From Antitrichia curtipendula (lineage: Eukaryota; Streptophyta; Bryopsida; Hypnales; Leucodontaceae): a DNA stretch of 64,000 nucleotides. Both the position numbers and the translations under genes were made by a program. Positions 25,001 to 36,606 of the stretch are shown piece by piece. The DNA lies in NCBI GenBank assembly GCA_951230915.1, contig OX579637.1:31248001-31312000 (forward strand), given 5' to 3'. Below the pieces are notes generated by a model, which saw only the letters and a list, made by a program, of their open reading frames with translations, did not search any database and was not told where the DNA came from. The first letter of the stretch is position 1, and every line of letters starts with the position of its first letter.

Positions 25001-25513
25001 ATGGCCAGACTCACCATCCGGGCAACTACCGACGCCTTCTCGGATCGTGGCGCACTAGTTTCCACCATCGCTGCATCGACAAAGTAAACCCTAATCCGGC
25101 CTCACCTTTCTCTATCCTTAATCGCACTCTCACCAAACTTTCTCTCAACTAGCTACATGCGGAGGAGTTTGGAAACTCAAGAAGTGAAGAGAGAAGGGCC
25201 GGTGGTGGCCCTTAAGTAGCCAAAACAGCGCCACCAGTTCTTGGATAGGAACAGGATTAGGTTTCCGTTCCCGAGGCGCGTCCCCTAGCCTTGTAGGCCG
25301 GATCCCTAGTCCGTAGGTGGCGGCGTTCCGGTTCATTTCCGGAAATCCTATCTTGACCAGATCGGAAATTAGTTTCTGGATGAAGGTTTATTCCAAACGT
25401 AAGCTCTTCCGGAAGACAACTACCATTCTTTAAACAAAAAGATTTGAAATTTCTCTATCTATTCCATCTATTCTACCCTATCTATACGGAAATTAGGTTT
25501 CCGTGTTGTGACA
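22048..25513 (+). mobile_element. Solo LTR A of a long-LTR retrotransposon (3466 bp)
   Basis: It begins TGTCGTACGCG and ends TGTTGTGACA, so it has TGTC...GACA termini, and is a clear direct copy of LTR B at 32680-36147 over its whole length. There are no gag-pol domains next to it. The flanks differ: ATAAT on the left (inside PiggyBac) and GACTT on the right (inside a HAD pseudogene), so there is no target-site duplication. Either the site was rearranged or this LTR came from recombination between two elements. Confidence 0.8.
23120..25068 (-). pseudogene. Antisense ORF in LTR A (uncharacterised, about 650 aa)
   Basis: Starts MVETSAPRSEKA at 25068 and can be followed to about 23120 with a few stops and a frame change near 23690. 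The longest intact piece is 327 codons (24672-23689). Features are a Trp/Phe-rich N-terminal part (EVYSFWKFGEGFASWADKY), an Asp/Glu-rich hinge, a Glu/Arg/Gln coiled coil (RQKDEQIQTLEKSREEAESR), and a C-terminus with acidic runs and two basic clusters (PPKKRKIQTR, SSSKKPKKVGF) that look like nuclear signals. The same protein is readable in LTR B, so the ORF belongs to the LTR. I do not recognise it. Additional antisense ORFs are known from some plant retrotransposons; a position inside an LTR is notable. Confidence 0.6.
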
Positions 25514-26006
25514 GACTTTTTATTCATCATACTTATAAAGATAACAAATTTGGCTTTACTCGGAGACCCAATCTCAAGAACCTCCTTGACTGGCTCTGTT
25601 TTGGAGTAGTATGCAAGATAAGAACATGTGGAAAATGCTAACAAAAATGCTGTCGGTTACCGCTTTTGGCCCTACAGATTGCACATATCTTTTGCAGGCT
25701 TTGTGCACTCTGTCATCATACCGAGACCCAGCTGAACCAAATAAATCAGTATTTTTGAAGGATTTGTCAACCCTGGTTGAGATGGGCAAAGTTCAATCTG
25801 TAGAGTATGTCCTTTTGGTTGATGACAGTTCGATTAAGAACTTAATGAACCATGTTGATAATGATGTTCACCCAACGACCTGGTCTGGTAAATTAGGCGA
25901 TAAATTCTTGTCACGAACTCTGAAGCCTTGGCTTGAAGGTCTTTTAAAGTCCAAAGAAGCTGTGCAGGTTTATGTCAAAGCCAACCCACTTTCCGGGTGC
26001 CAATAG
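25514..26006 (+). pseudogene. FCP1/NIF-like HAD domain, N-terminally truncated copy
   Basis: RRPNLKNLLDWL, then after a frame change FWSSMQDKNMWKML, then VFLKDLSTLVEMGKVQSVEY, LLVDDSSIKNLMN, DVHPTTW and LKPWLEGLLKSKEAV. These match gene B exon 6 block by block (LGVVEFLDWL, FWSSALSRNV, YFLKDMTTFAS, TIDDSPIKNLLN, AVHPKSW, LKPWLQGLFQSNESV). This is the NLI-interacting-factor/FCP1 fold; DDS stands for the DDSP motif. The DxDx motif I is missing because the sequence starts at LTR A, and about seven codons are lost at the frame change near 25605. Confidence 0.75.
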
Positions 26007-26570
26007 CCGGTGGATCCGTTGGGTAGTGTAGGATTCTAGGTTCTAAAGTGTGTAAAGTATTAAGACTGTGGAATGTTAGGCTGCGTTCATCTAGGGTACT
26101 CTAGATGATCTCTTTTCAATGTTTCCTTAACCCCTGGATACAGCATTGTTGTACATAGAACTAGGTGCAGACTCTCTGACATTTTTTATCATTCTATAAC
26201 TGTTGTAAATGTCTTTCTGTAAAAACTACCTCACAACTATTTTCTGTATTAGGATGACTGCGATAATGTTGTGTTTGTGTCATTTTTAAAATTTAATTGG
26301 CAGTTCAAATCCAAGTTCTTCAGTTACATAGGTGGAATTTGGAATATTAGACAAGAGCAATGATGAATGTCAATATGTAGTATTTTGAATTAAATATTTT
26401 GTCTGAGTTTTTAACAGCATTGCACACTTTCGTCAACATTTGGGTTACGACAATAAGGAAAATGTATTGGTAATGTGCTCTCTTTGGTGAACATTGAGTG
26501 TGTGAATTTTATGCTCTGTAATGGACCCTTCTAATCAATGGTATTTGGTAATCTACACCAGGAGCATTCT

Positions 26571-27049
26571 TGTTGAATATGGATTGTCCGTTCACAATTG
26601 ACCATGTGTTGTCATGTGGGTCTTTGCAGAGAATAGTGATCCTGGTGTTGACAGGTGTTTTGTGCACTGAGGCTGCTGTCGTGGGTGTTCGACAAAACAA
26701 ACAGATTGAGGCCTTTTAGGATTTAGTTGGTTTTATGCTGTCGATGATTTCCGTTGGTATCTGGTCGAACATGACCACTTCTAAATTGGAAGAGCTCCTT
26801 CTCCAGATACTTCTAAGGAATTTTATTGCAATGTTATTTGTTATTAAAGGTTGTGACTTACCAGGCAGTTCGAACAAGTACCCCAATAGAGGCGACCTCT
26901 TCTCATATCTCTTTAGTAAGATGGCATGGCGCAACTTGCTTAGAAATTGCACCCATGTAGTATCTGATGTGGATCCCTTAACTCAGAAGGTTTTTATAAT
27001 ACCCCCAGTTGTACATATTAGAGACACCCAACCAACAGATCTGAAATAG
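26571..27049 (+). pseudogene. Second HAD-like domain, paralogue of the 38.6-39.0 kb domain
   Basis: An acceptor-like TCTTTGCAG at about 26630 precedes RIVILVLTGVLC; then follow EAF, a TAG, VGIWSNMTTSKLEELLLQIL, CTHVVSDVDPLTQKVFIIPP and VVHIRD. The domain at 39025-38591 reads AVVILVLTGALF, FLWSNMHWSSLKEILARLL, RTVHILDIDPMNMRMHLIPP and VVHVRD. The pattern is a HAD fold with strand-plus-WSNM, DxDP and xHPP blocks. The usual two Asp of motif I are replaced by hydrophobic residues, so it would be catalytically dead even without the stop. It lies 0.6 kb after the first HAD domain, in the same order as at gene B. Confidence 0.6.
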
Positions 27050-30000
27050 ACTACCTTAAGAATTGCAAACAATGCTTTACTGTATCTAGTTCCTATTCTT
27101 TCATATATCTAAATGGAAAAATAGTGGTGCCACCACCTTTCTTTATTATACAACTATCAGTGTGTGTGATGTTGAGGGGAGGACATCAGAACGTCTCCAG
27201 TTGTCCAATTCTCAAATTCAGAGTTGGAAATGTCAATTACTAATGCTATGGATTGACAGTCATCAGATGATTTTCAAATCTCCAGTTCCCAACTTCAGTG
27301 TTGGAATTCCTCCATTTCATGATGAATGTGGAGGTCTTAGCCAATCACGTGGAGATGGAAGAATGTAAATTCTCATTGCTTACAAAGAATTGAGGACCTC
27401 TTCTACAAACATCACTATAGTTCCAGATAATTTTGCTATCTATATGCAAGTAACCATTGTCTACATGTTTCATTGCCCAAATATGAAATATTTTCCTTTG
27501 TACTGTCATTGGCACTACGCTCTAACCTCACCCAATAAAAGTAGTAGTTAATTAGAGTGATTTTTCAAAATAGTCCAAAATTCCTTCCAAAGTCCAAATA
27601 TAGTTAAATGCAAAATGGAAACGTAACTGTGAACATAAAGCCTCCACATTATCCTAGCGTTTCATATTGAGTATTGGTCAACTTGAGGAACTACCTATGG
27701 TTGAAGTTTCAGTAATGATCAATGGTTGAAAAGCTTGGGGAATTGTGTCTCCTTTGACTGAGGCTTACCATTTTGTATTTGTTGGTGTATAGGTTCTTTA
27801 CTAGGGTTTTTTTCCATTGGTGAAGGTGGTGAGGAAGTGAAGTAATTTCATAATTACCATAAAACCTCCAAACCTTCCAATATTGTCCACAAGTAAGCAC
27901 TTCCAAGAAATCATGAAATACTTTTAATTGGAAATACATTTTAAAATTCATATATAGATGATAAAGTAAAAGTACCTACTTATGATAACTTACACATTTT
28001 AGCCTCTAATATACAAAAAAATTGTTGAGAACTTGAGCACCATGTATAAAAATATGAGGATGAAGAAGAAGGATAAAAAATAAAAATCTACAAAATGAAT
28101 ATTTTATTCAATATAAATGTGGATTTTTCAGTTGGATCCATTCTAGTTTGATAGACTCACCTATTATGGTTAGCTTTGGAACATCTTCCTAAGCAAAGAG
28201 GGAAGATAGATTAGTGGACGAGAAGGTAGAAATAGGAAATATTTTTCAATGAACAATACATGCAACTATTGTCCACTATAGGTCTCCCTATGAAGTTAGG
28301 ATGGGGGGTTTGTCTGCAATAGGTACTTCTAATTCCACAATGTTGAAGTTTTTATGAGTACGAAAATAAAAAAATATAATTTTGCTTCTTACTGTGGCAA
28401 CAACAAAGGACACACTAGTGTATTTTATAAAGCAATTAGAAGGAATATATTAGATTTTCTTTTACCTTCAACATAGAATTAAGATTAAATTGTCATTCTC
28501 TGAGTAGAATTTTAGTTATTGTGTTCTAAATGGATTTCTCTTAATCCCTAAAGGACCAATGTTCCATCAAGAGACAAAATGGATTTTGGACAGGTTTCTA
28601 TAACCTCAATCTTTAGTGAAACTTGTTGAAACTTTCTTATAAAATAGGAAAATTTCTTACCTTTTAAGGAATGTAATTTTTATTTCAATGGGTACCTAGG
28701 GGCAAAACTTATTCCATCTTAAACATGATTTTCATGTTTCCAAGAAGAAAAAAAAATCCACAGAATCTTGAAATAATTGTTTTTTTCCCTTACATATCAT
28801 ATATTTATTTACATATGAAGCTTTGATTCATTCCATTTGGATTAGTGATTTGAACGTTATAAACAATCTTGTTTTTTCGGCAATCTAAGCATCTTTTTTA
28901 ATAAATAACTTGTAGGATTAACTTTTTAATGCAATTTTTACAAATTTTCTACAAAAAAATGCTTGACAAGGTTTAGTTTGTTTGCAAGAATAAAATCACC
29001 ATTGGGATCATTTGTTTCAACCCATTCAAGAGTTGTTCACGATTTAATATTTCTTTCAATCTTGGACCTACTTCTACTTAACAATAATTTAATGAATGAA
29101 AATCAAGGATTCTCTTTTTCAAAAACTTTCAACTCAATTATTCAATAAGATTTTTTAAAAGTTCAAAGCCTATAGTGCACAACACATTTACACATGGGGG
29201 TCAAAGTCATCTAAAATTGCAAGTTGATGTCAAAAAAACTTTTATTTTCAAGTTTAAAAGTTAATAATTACCAATCTATATGATCAAACTTTATGAAATT
29301 TTTTCAATATGGTCTCAGACAAATAAAGTACAAGATTCTATAGTTAGATATAAGAAAAATACTTTTTTGTTTTCTTGGGTGAACACAATAGAAATGGAAG
29401 CTTTGAGTGTTTTATGACAAAAAAATGGCCTCAGTCCTTTAAAAGTTCAGAAGGTCATTTTCATAAAGTATTGAGTTCTTCCAATGTATGATTTCATTTT
29501 TTTTCATATTGCTTAAGCCTCTACAAATGCATACATCCAAAAAACTTGTGTGCCTTATTACTCAACTTTGATTGAAATATCATTCAATTAACTGATTTGT
29601 TTGCAAAATAGCTTTTAAATGTTTTGAAAAACATATCCGAGGCTAAATTTCAATGTACTCAAATGCTTCTTAATCATTCATAATTTTTTGGATTGATATG
29701 TAGTTTTAGTTACATAAAGTAGATTAGGATCCAGATATTTTCTAATAATTTTATTTAAAGCAAACATTATATTTATAAATAACAAGCTACCAAAGTTTAG
29801 TGTAATTCTAGAATGTCCCCATTTTGAACTCTGAATTTCTTCCAAACATTCAAAACACCGTCAATGTATATGAAAACTTTACCACAATAACTACAATATA
29901 AAGGGTACATAATTCCAACAATTTTGTTAAAAACTAACATTAGATGAAGAAGACATGGAACTCCTAAGTTGCATCCATGACATATAATTCAGTGAACTGA

Positions 30001-30167
30001 AAATGAACCTATAAACTTCAATGGGCTTGGAGAAAATCAATAAAATAGTGTATATATATAGTGTTGTTTTATTGAATGTCTATTAAAATCCGTCTTCTAA
30101 AATTATAAAAACGTCAAATAAAACACAACTTTTTTATAAAGCATGGTCTTTTATATTAATAAAATAA
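27050..30167. other. AT-rich non-coding DNA
   Basis: About 3.1 kb with long A- and T-runs and only very short open frames on either strand. No repeat or gene recognised. Confidence 0.6.
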
Positions 30168-31185
30168 AATGCCTTATTTAACTACTTTTGGACTTTGGGC
30201 CCAATTTCGGATTTTTTGAAAAATATCCTATGATGATTACAACCTACATTATGCAAAAAAACACCGTCATGATGTTGAAAGTAGCTAGGATAATAGGTAA
30301 TAGAGCACATATGTATATTAAAAGCCATATGACAAAACGTGCTTTAGCATTGTAAGCGTATATATTGCGTTTTTTGCTGTTTTACTCATCAAAACAAATC
30401 CATCATCTGGAGATTTCTTGATGTAGAGGAATACTTGTCCACAAATTTACTTCTGAAAATTGCAAACCATGTGTAAGTAATGTAAATTCAAATGCTAACA
30501 TGTCTACATGCTTATTTAATTAGAAGCATTGAGATCCACAACAAAATGGAGGTTTGAAATCCATCACTGAAATTGGGAATTAGAGATCAAGAAATCTCCA
30601 GATGAAATCCCCATAGCATTATACATGCATATAGGATGACATGTTCAATGCATGCAAATAGAGAGATTTTGCAAAATAGAGACATTAGTATAGTGAAGTA
30701 AGGTGAAATTACCACAATTCATTCAAAAAGATACACCAAAGCATACTTAGGCGTGCGCCTTTGAAATGAATATGAAAATAGCTTGCATTTCAGAATCTAA
30801 TGTACAAGTTATTGAGGTCACCTCTAACATGTACGACCAAGAAGATAAAATGCATCCACATGTTCATAGGATCTATATCAAGGAAATGAACTGTTCAATT
30901 CCTAAATACCTCCCTGGCATGAGGATCACTAACGAGGGTCTTCATTTCATGTCAACGATGAGGATGATGCAGTTGCAACTTGCAATATAATTTACATCCA
31001 CAAATTATCCGCCATAACCTCAAAATAAGTTTATGTGGATGAAAACATGCAAAAATCTCTTTCAATGACAACCAGTGCATATTTGACCAGAGGAAAATGG
31101 AAGTCGTTGTCAACAGAAGACTAATGAAGGCCTCAAAGCGTGATAGTGTCTTGACATTAATCTGGAGATCCGAAGCAGGGTTGAC
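30168..31185 (+). repeat. Segmental duplication, left copy (about 1.02 kb)
   Basis: A close direct copy of 37962-38980, beginning TATTTAACTACTTTTGGACTTTGGGCCC and ending near ATTAATCTGGAGATCCGAA. It contains the tail of the ORF seen at 37479-38084, two motif B copies (30404 and 30585) and, on the minus strand, part of the second HAD domain (FEAFISLLLTTTS, FLWSNMHW), broken by stops. It is therefore a derived, non-functional piece of the gene B 3' region. Confidence 0.85.
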
Positions 31186-31189
31186 GAAT

Positions 31190-31412
31190 TAGAATGTCTA
31201 GGGGCAAATCACGTCCAAAATCCGGACGTCCAGACGCAGCGTCCGCGGACGCTGTTGTGGACGCAGCAAACGCAGTGGTCACCATTCAACGGATGGCAAC
31301 CACCAGACGGGCAGACGGGCAGACGGTTCGGTCGGGCGGTTTTTCGGACGGGCAGATGGTGCGGTCGGTGTGGACGGGTAGTCGGGCAGTCGGGAAGAAA
31401 ATTATTGGACCT
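31190..31412. other. GC-rich GGACG/GGGCAGACGG-rich patch
   Basis: A compact GC-rich patch with many CGGACG, GTCCG and GGGCAGACGG words, unlike the surrounding AT-rich DNA. The word content recalls the interior of the hAT-type MITE at 62178-62643, but I find no CAGGG ends or 8-bp duplication, so a related, truncated element is only possible. Confidence 0.35.
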
Positions 31413-31417
31413 CCAAA

Positions 31418-32679
31418 ATGTGCAAAAAATATGTGAAAATGTATCACATCGACAAGTTGTGGCCTCGTGAGGCCTACATTATTCACACACGGAGTTTCTG
31501 TTGCAAGCCATTGAATTGCAAGGATGGACATTTTATCCATCAATCACTTGAGGTTTGGCGGGCCCTCTTCGGGGACAAATCAATGAGTAAGGGATACATA
31601 AACTACAGTGTAGCCTCTATGGTGTATGCTGAGCTCATATTGGCTTGGAAGGTGGATTGGAGCACATTTCCAACGACAAATGCGGCTCCACTTTCGCTTA
31701 GAGAAGGGCAAAAAGATATTGTTGATTTGTATGATCCAAAGGCAAGTCCAAGTGAGGCACCAAAATCACAGAAGCGGCAAAAAGATGATATAATGCAATA
31801 TAAAAAAGAGATCATAGAGGGGGGAAATATTGGAGTACATTTGGATTCTACGAAGATTCCAACTACAATGTCAAATGCCACGGTGGAAGGTGTTGATGGA
31901 GAGGTGTTTTTAACTCCTTGGGCGCATTTGATATGCACACCCAATTTTACATCCGTGGGTGAACAAAGTGGTGCTCCAAGCATGCGGCCCATTTTTGAAG
32001 AACCGGTGGTCCCATCTGCACCACAAAAACGTTGGGAAGAGGTTACTTCCAAACAAATGGCAAAGGCCATTGCATCAATTGATCATCTCATGGAGGGCAA
32101 TGTTATAGATTTTATGACACAAGTGCCTTGCAATCAAGACTTGCCAACCACACCGAGCCCTGTATTGAGCCCCGTATCGAGCCCCGTATTGGGCCCCATA
32201 TCGAACCCAAGAGTTGAAGGGCAGATGTCGCCAAAAAATAGAAAGCAACTTGATGACATGGCGCAAAATGTGTCCATTGATGACAATCCATTGGTTAAGA
32301 GCTATCCGCATTTGTCAACTCAAAATACGGCACAATTGGAGGATCTTCGTCATTTGCCAATGGCGAGTGAATTGGAAAGCTTGTTGGAAGCTTCTTATTT
32401 AATTAGGGCATATCAACAAGACATCTCTCTTCAACCAGACAGAGTAATCGAGACAAACGAGGCCTACCCTAGTAACCCCATAAATGAGGCGAGCTTGAGT
32501 GAAACCGCAAACGAGGCCGGCCCGAGTAATCTCTTTGCCAAATACAGTGATAAATGGCCTAATCTTGTGTATACCGCGAAGAGATTGTTGGTTACAACTA
32601 AATTTGCAGCTAGCATTGCTCCAAAACTTATAAAAGTTGTTGAGGAATTCACCAAATTTGGGCCCAATTTGGTGTTTGG
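31418..32679 (+). CDS. N-terminal part of an ORF interrupted by LTR B
   Basis: Starts MCKKYVKMYHIDKLWPREAY and is open for about 420 codons up to the insertion of LTR B. It contains WRALFGDKSMSKGYINYSVA, a low-complexity SPVLSPVSSPVLGPIS repeat (12-nt units at about 32155-32212) and an acidic second half. Deleting the LTR and one TTTGG copy joins LVFG in frame to AMSFMDFTTSLKPLLEER at 36153 onward, so both parts were one ORF. I do not recognise the family; function unknown. Confidence 0.6.
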
Positions 32680-33774
32680 TGTCGTATGCGTGATCTAGGT
32701 GTAAACACCTTTAACACACAATTGTGGTTAGATGACACAAAATATCGTCCCAGGGACTCTACTATGTTGCTATGGGTTTGGATTATTTGGATTATCTCAA
32801 AAACACCCCAAGGGAACTCAAAACCTCTTTCCCCTCTTCCGGAAATAGCTCCTTTTTGGATTTGATCCGGATCCGTCCACTTTCAAAATTTGGATTAAAA
32901 TCACCCTTTGGTTTGTTATACCTTTGTTTTACCTTCAAGGGGTCCGCTTTTGTTCTTTAAAGGGGCAGAGACTCCACCACTTATAAATCACGCACTCTAG
33001 CCTCTACAAAACAATCCAAGACACTCAATAGATCTAAGTGTTGCGATGGAGTAAGTTTCTGTCTCCTCACGACTTTCCGGATGGCCTACCCGGGAAGCAG
33101 ATCACGCAGAATCCAGTCTCTCCTCTCTACTACAACGACAGATACACAACCATTCGGATTCAATACAAGAAGAAATCTACGAGAAAGAGGCCTAATACTG
33201 TAGTTGGCAGATCTTCCGGTAAGTGGGGATTTTCCCCCTAGCGGCTACTTAACTCCGCACGGAACCACTCTTAGTTCTGGAACCTCACCCTTACCACTCC
33301 AATCGGATTATCATTTCAGTAGTTTAAAGACTCTAAGTGCACAAGTCCTACAAATCCGTCCTAACTCCTTCAAAGATCCTCCCATAATGTCTAAATCAAA
33401 ACAACCATGAACCCGGATTCTTCCTTCCCGGTTCTTTACAACTCACAAACGCACAAACACGCCACCCAAGTCCTCCAAACAACACTTAGAGTATGGAAAG
33501 TCCACTTAGTGGCTCAAATTAAAGTAAGGAAAAATGAAATGAAATTTGAAAATGCATAAGGATGGAATGAATGGGCAACAGACCTGCCCACCATTTAAAA
33601 ACTAAAAGCAAAAAGCAAAAAGGGCAACTGAAAATCAAGCTAACCAATTGCAAAAGCATCCGAGATATCCGGAACGCTAATGTCAATTATCCCTAAAATT
33701 CCGGAAACATGCCCATATACGGAAAATCCATTCTAGAAACCCTATAATTCAAAATTATTATCTAAACCCTACTT

Positions 33775-35703
33775 TCTTCGGTTTCTTCGAGCTGCTCCTT
33801 GTCTATGCCAGAGACGTCCTCGTCTTGGTCTTCGACAGTGGTGTGAGCTTTCCGGCTGCACGGGTCTGGATCTTCCTATTCTTTGGCAGAGAATCTTCCT
33901 CCTCATCCGTCTCCGTGGCAGATTCCGTCTCGAAGTCCTCCTTCTCAGATTCGAGAATCTCCATCGCTCTTACTGGCGAGTCCAAGTCGATTGGCTTGTC
34001 GGCAGGCTTCGGCGACAATGGATTCAGCGGAGTCTCCTCCCCCATGTGGACGAAGTCATCTGGATGAGTCTTGGCCAGATTCTCCATAGCCCTAGTCCAG
34101 TCGAGCAGATTACTTTTAATCTGCTTCTTTTCTTCTGGCATCTGTGTCTGAGCTTGCGTGGAAGTTCCGCCCTACTCCGGAACACTCTGTCCATCCCCTT
34201 GGTTCTGTACTAGAGAGTAGCTTCTCTGCGTCAACCACTCCCACTGCACATGTGGTTTCAAGAGGGATACCAATCCTCCTAGTTGCGACAAGACCGGAAT
34301 CCCCACGATTGGCTTCACCAGAGTCTGGAAATACGGATTGGTGGTGAGGTCCGCTTCCGGAAAGGTTGAGAAGTCCATCGCCCTATTTGAATTGACGCGT
34401 GCTACCAAGGACTGCATCTCCTGGAGCACCTTCTGCATCCGGGCCTCAAAATCCATCAGGATCATTACGACCTTGGATCCAGCCACGTGTCCTCTCGACA
34501 CCAATTGGGCGTCGTAGAGCCTCGCCTTGTTCGCAACATCCGGCGGTTAGCCGATCAACACTTGAAGGTTCTAGACCAACTACATGGCGTCCTTCTCATT
34601 CCTCTGCGCCGCCTTGCACTCTCCTTGTGCCCAGCTCCTTCGGCTTTCCGCCTCCTCCTGGCTCCTCTCCAAAGTCCGAATTTGCTCGTCCTTTTGACGG
34701 ATGACTTCCGGATTCGGCCTCCGCCTAATCTCCTCTATGATCTCTCCGGGTGGCATGTTTAGCTCGGTTGCCACCTCCTCCATGAACTGGATGACCTTGT
34801 GGTGCAAATTCCAGGCCTGGTGCATCCAATCAAACCCGATGTCGAAGAACTCCCTGAGAGCCAGCTTCTCCTCTTCTGGAACTGGTCTTGGTTCACTCGG
34901 TTCCATCTCAAGTTGTTTCCCTCTTGAACCCGGATCAATCAATTTTTGCCTGGATTTCTTCTGCTCCACGACTCCCTCTTCCGGATCCTCTTCTCCTCCG
35001 AAATCGGATCATCTTGCTCCAGTTCATCCGTCAAGTCATACTTGACTAGCTCCATTCCGGTATTGTATACCAACATCTCGTCTGATGTCAATACGTCTCC
35101 GGGGTGGTAGAGGAGGAAGAGGTAGGGTCTGATTGGGCTGTACCGGCTCTTGGATACATGATCCGCGAGCTTCGACACAACCTGCACCATGATTCGTCTC
35201 CAGTGCACTACCCTCTCTTCCATCGCTCTGAAAATGGTGTTGGCAACCGTAACTATGATCCGACTAGGCTTTCCAGGATACAGTATGGGGATGAGAAATT
35301 CTAACACCCTCCTATGGTACTCATCCACGCAGTTGCTAATGGCATACTCCTCTTTTGCGTGAGGTGGGTTCCGGAACTTCTCGGTGGCATACTAATCCGC
35401 CCAAGAAGCAAACCCCTCTCCGAACTTCCAGAATGAATAGACTTCCGCCCATACGTCCTCCGTCCATCCTTTGGGCTGTCCTTGCACCGTCAGCTCGTAC
35501 TGATTCAAAGTCCCGTTGATCAACTTCTGAATCAACTCTTCCCCTCTCAGATTCCACGGCCTCTCGATCAATCCGGCACACCCTAATTGCTTGAGGTCTT
35601 GCTCCAACTCTTAGCGAGCAGTAGGGTCAGCCGGTATAGTCGGACTCACCATTCGGGCGACGACCGACGGTTTCGCGGATTGCGGCGCACTACTTTCCAC
35701 CAT
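33775..35703 (-). pseudogene. Antisense ORF in LTR B
   Basis: Orthologue of the LTR A antisense ORF, starting MVESSAPQSAKP at 35703 and ending near 33775. Several stops and a one-base shift near 34980 break it. The pieces WAEVYSFWKFGEGFASWAD, HWRRIMVQVVSKLADH, FDIGFDWMHQAWNLHHK, RQKDEQIRTLERSQEEAESR and FSTFPEADLTTNPYF are conserved with LTR A, which suggests past protein-level constraint in this retrotransposon family. No known domain recognised. Confidence 0.55.
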
Positions 35704-35844
35704 GGTTGCATCAACAAAGTAAACCCTAATCCGGCTTCACCTCTCTCTATCCGTAAAAGCACTCTCACCAGACTTTCTCTCAACTATCTACGCGCGGGAG
35801 AGTTTGGAAACTCAAGAAGTGAAGAGAGACGAGGCGGTGGTGGC

Positions 35845-35854
35845 CTTTAAATAG
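35845..35854 (-). promoter_or_regulatory. Possible TATA box for the LTR antisense ORF
   Basis: On the minus strand CTATTTAAAG lies about 140 bases before the ATG at 35703. The equivalent site in LTR A reads CTACTTAAGG, i.e. it is mutated. Inference from sequence only. Confidence 0.35.
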
Positions 35855-36152
35855 CCAAAGCACCGCCGCTAGTTCCCGGATTGGAAGAAGATTAGGGTTC
35901 CGTTCCCGAGGCGCGTCCCCTAGCCTCGTAGGCCGTATCCCTAATCTGTAGGTGGCGGCGTTCCAGTCCATTCCCGGAAATCCTATCCTGACCGGATCGG
36001 AAACCAGTTTCCGGATGAAGGCTTATTCCACGCTTAAGCTTCTCCAGAAGACAACTACTGTTTCTAAAACAAAAAGACTTAAAATTTTCTATCTATTCCA
36101 TCTATTCTATTCTATCTATACGAAAATTGGGTTTCTGTGTTGTGACATTTGG

Positions 36153-36606
36153 TGCCATGTCTTTTATGGATTTCACCACGTCTTTGAAACCATTATTGGA
36201 AGAGCGGGTCAAAAATTATTGCAAGCTACACATCTTGACTCAAGAGAATGAAAAATACGAGGCCTTGAAGGTAGAGCATGAGCAATTGAAGGTGGAGATT
36301 GAGCAATTGAAGGGTGCATTAAGGAGAGTTGAGAATGCACAGAACCTCCGATATGACACTCTAGTTGCTCAAAGGGAATTTATCAAGAAATTAGAGTACG
36401 AAATTGTATTGCTCAAGCAAAAGAATTTCAAGGATGGGGGATGTATTATTCCAAAGATCGGCGGAGCTGTGCGTATAGAAGCGGTTGAGGAAAACAACCA
36501 AAAGGAAGTAATATCCGAAACCGCCATGGATAATCCTCCTCCCACATCCCAAGACGCGTCCATGCAAACGGAAGGCCGCGAGTTCGAAGAGGTGAGCATG
36601 AATTAG
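36153..36606 (+). CDS. Coiled-coil continuation of the LTR-interrupted ORF
   Basis: Begins AMSFMDFTTSLKPLLEER directly after the LTR B target duplication and contains a heptad-rich coiled coil (EHEQLKVEIEQLKGALRRVE) with a second helical stretch (KKLEYEIVLLKQK). It ends at TAG 36604-36606. An alternative frame (EHELESVTQQNVYFEAKY) continues the reading beyond the stop, so a one-base shift is likely near 36590. Confidence 0.55.

Larger units (their letters stand above)
32680..36147 (+). mobile_element. Solo LTR B with 5-bp target-site duplication TTTGG
   Basis: TGTCGTATGCG...TGTTGTGACA, 3468 bp, flanked by TTTGG at 32675-32679 and 36148-36152. It is a sister of LTR A. No internal retrotransposon region remains, so it is a solo LTR formed after insertion into the ORF 31418 to 36606. 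Confidence 0.9.

Noticed and set aside
30766..30990. Plus-strand 74-aa ORF
   Set aside because: Antisense of the duplicated HAD fragment; the equivalent frame at 38.57 kb is broken by a stop.
34399..34762. Plus-strand ORFs in LTR B (and equivalents in LTR A)
   Set aside because: Shadows of the antisense ORF; not conserved as protein between the two LTRs.
22048..36147. LTR A and LTR B as the two ends of one retrotransposon
   Set aside because: LTR B has its own TTTGG duplication inside a separate ORF, the flanks differ, and no gag-pol lies between them.
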